A DNA stretch of 64,000 nucleotides from Candidatus Omnitrophota bacterium (GTDB lineage Bacteria; Omnitrophota; Gorgyraeia; Zapsychrales; Zapsychraceae), in assembly GCA_018062515.1 (NCBI GenBank), contig JAGOSC010000003.1:1-64000 (forward strand), in the 5' to 3' direction. Position 1 is the stretch's first letter. Below are more model-generated notes on this DNA. The model searched no databases. It was not told the DNA's origin and was given only the letters and a program-made list of their open reading frames with translations. The letters are not shown here.

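Noticed and set aside
33450..64000. The right giant frame as an artefact of a stop-free, non-coding stretch
   Set aside because: Many independent enzyme domains with intact active sites occur along it in one frame, which chance cannot give.

Overview
The window looks like an AT-rich bacterial chromosome segment from a lineage with giant genes. My best guess is Omnitrophota (former OP3), or a relative in the PVC neighbourhood. The guess rests on two very long open reading frames built from many unrelated enzyme domains, on a secretin, a pseudopilin, an AsmA-like protein and a lipoprotein amidase (all pointing to a two-membrane cell), and on a MutL that carries the endonuclease motif, with no MutH seen. 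I could not run any search, so the taxonomy is inference.

Layout. (1) 1-11037, minus strand: the first 3679 codons of a giant gene that runs off the left edge. It has an N-terminal signal or anchor segment, a long uncharacterised domain, a complete glutamate dehydrogenase-like domain, a complete malate synthase-like domain and about 1500 residues of helical sequence with internal repeats. (2) 11038-11625: a gene-free stretch with a near-consensus promoter for the giant gene, a promoter and gene for tRNA-Pro(UGG), its terminator and a palindromic repeat. (3) 11626-33296: ordinary genes. These are an AsmA-like envelope protein; a ten-gene minus-strand operon (MerR-like regulator, secretin, amidase, murI, queD, queC, queE, queF, rph, rdgB); a small membrane protein and a CheY-like receiver; a three-gene operon (TPR membrane protein of GT-C type, m5C RNA methyltransferase, CPBP protease with TPR); a pseudopilin; a coiled-coil protein preceded by a 30-codon small ORF; and mutS-mutL. 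(4) 33297-33449: an inverted-repeat intergenic element. (5) 33450-64000, minus strand: the C-terminal 10,000-plus residues of a second giant gene whose start lies beyond the right edge.

The second giant protein is the most interesting object. From N to C it carries a membrane-embedded domain resembling eukaryotic 1,3-beta-glucan (callose) synthase, GT48; a DUF218/YdcF-like domain; a full-length but diverged RelA/SpoT homologue (HD, synthetase, TGS, two ACT); a large membrane region; a GH13 amylase-like domain; a GH77 4-alpha-glucanotransferase; a GlgB branching enzyme; a fold-type II PLP enzyme; a SecA/helicase-like domain; and three copies of a repeat of about 98 residues. The carbohydrate domains suggest one membrane-anchored polypeptide that makes and remodels glucans, perhaps with nucleotide second-messenger sensing.

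Embedded in this gene are eleven palindromic elements of 70-87 bp. Their inner core is nearly constant, while their outer arms differ in sequence but remain complementary within each copy. The same core is read in two different frames (as WGIG or as IGES). This resembles the logic of Rickettsia in-frame palindromic elements, and I know of no description of this family.
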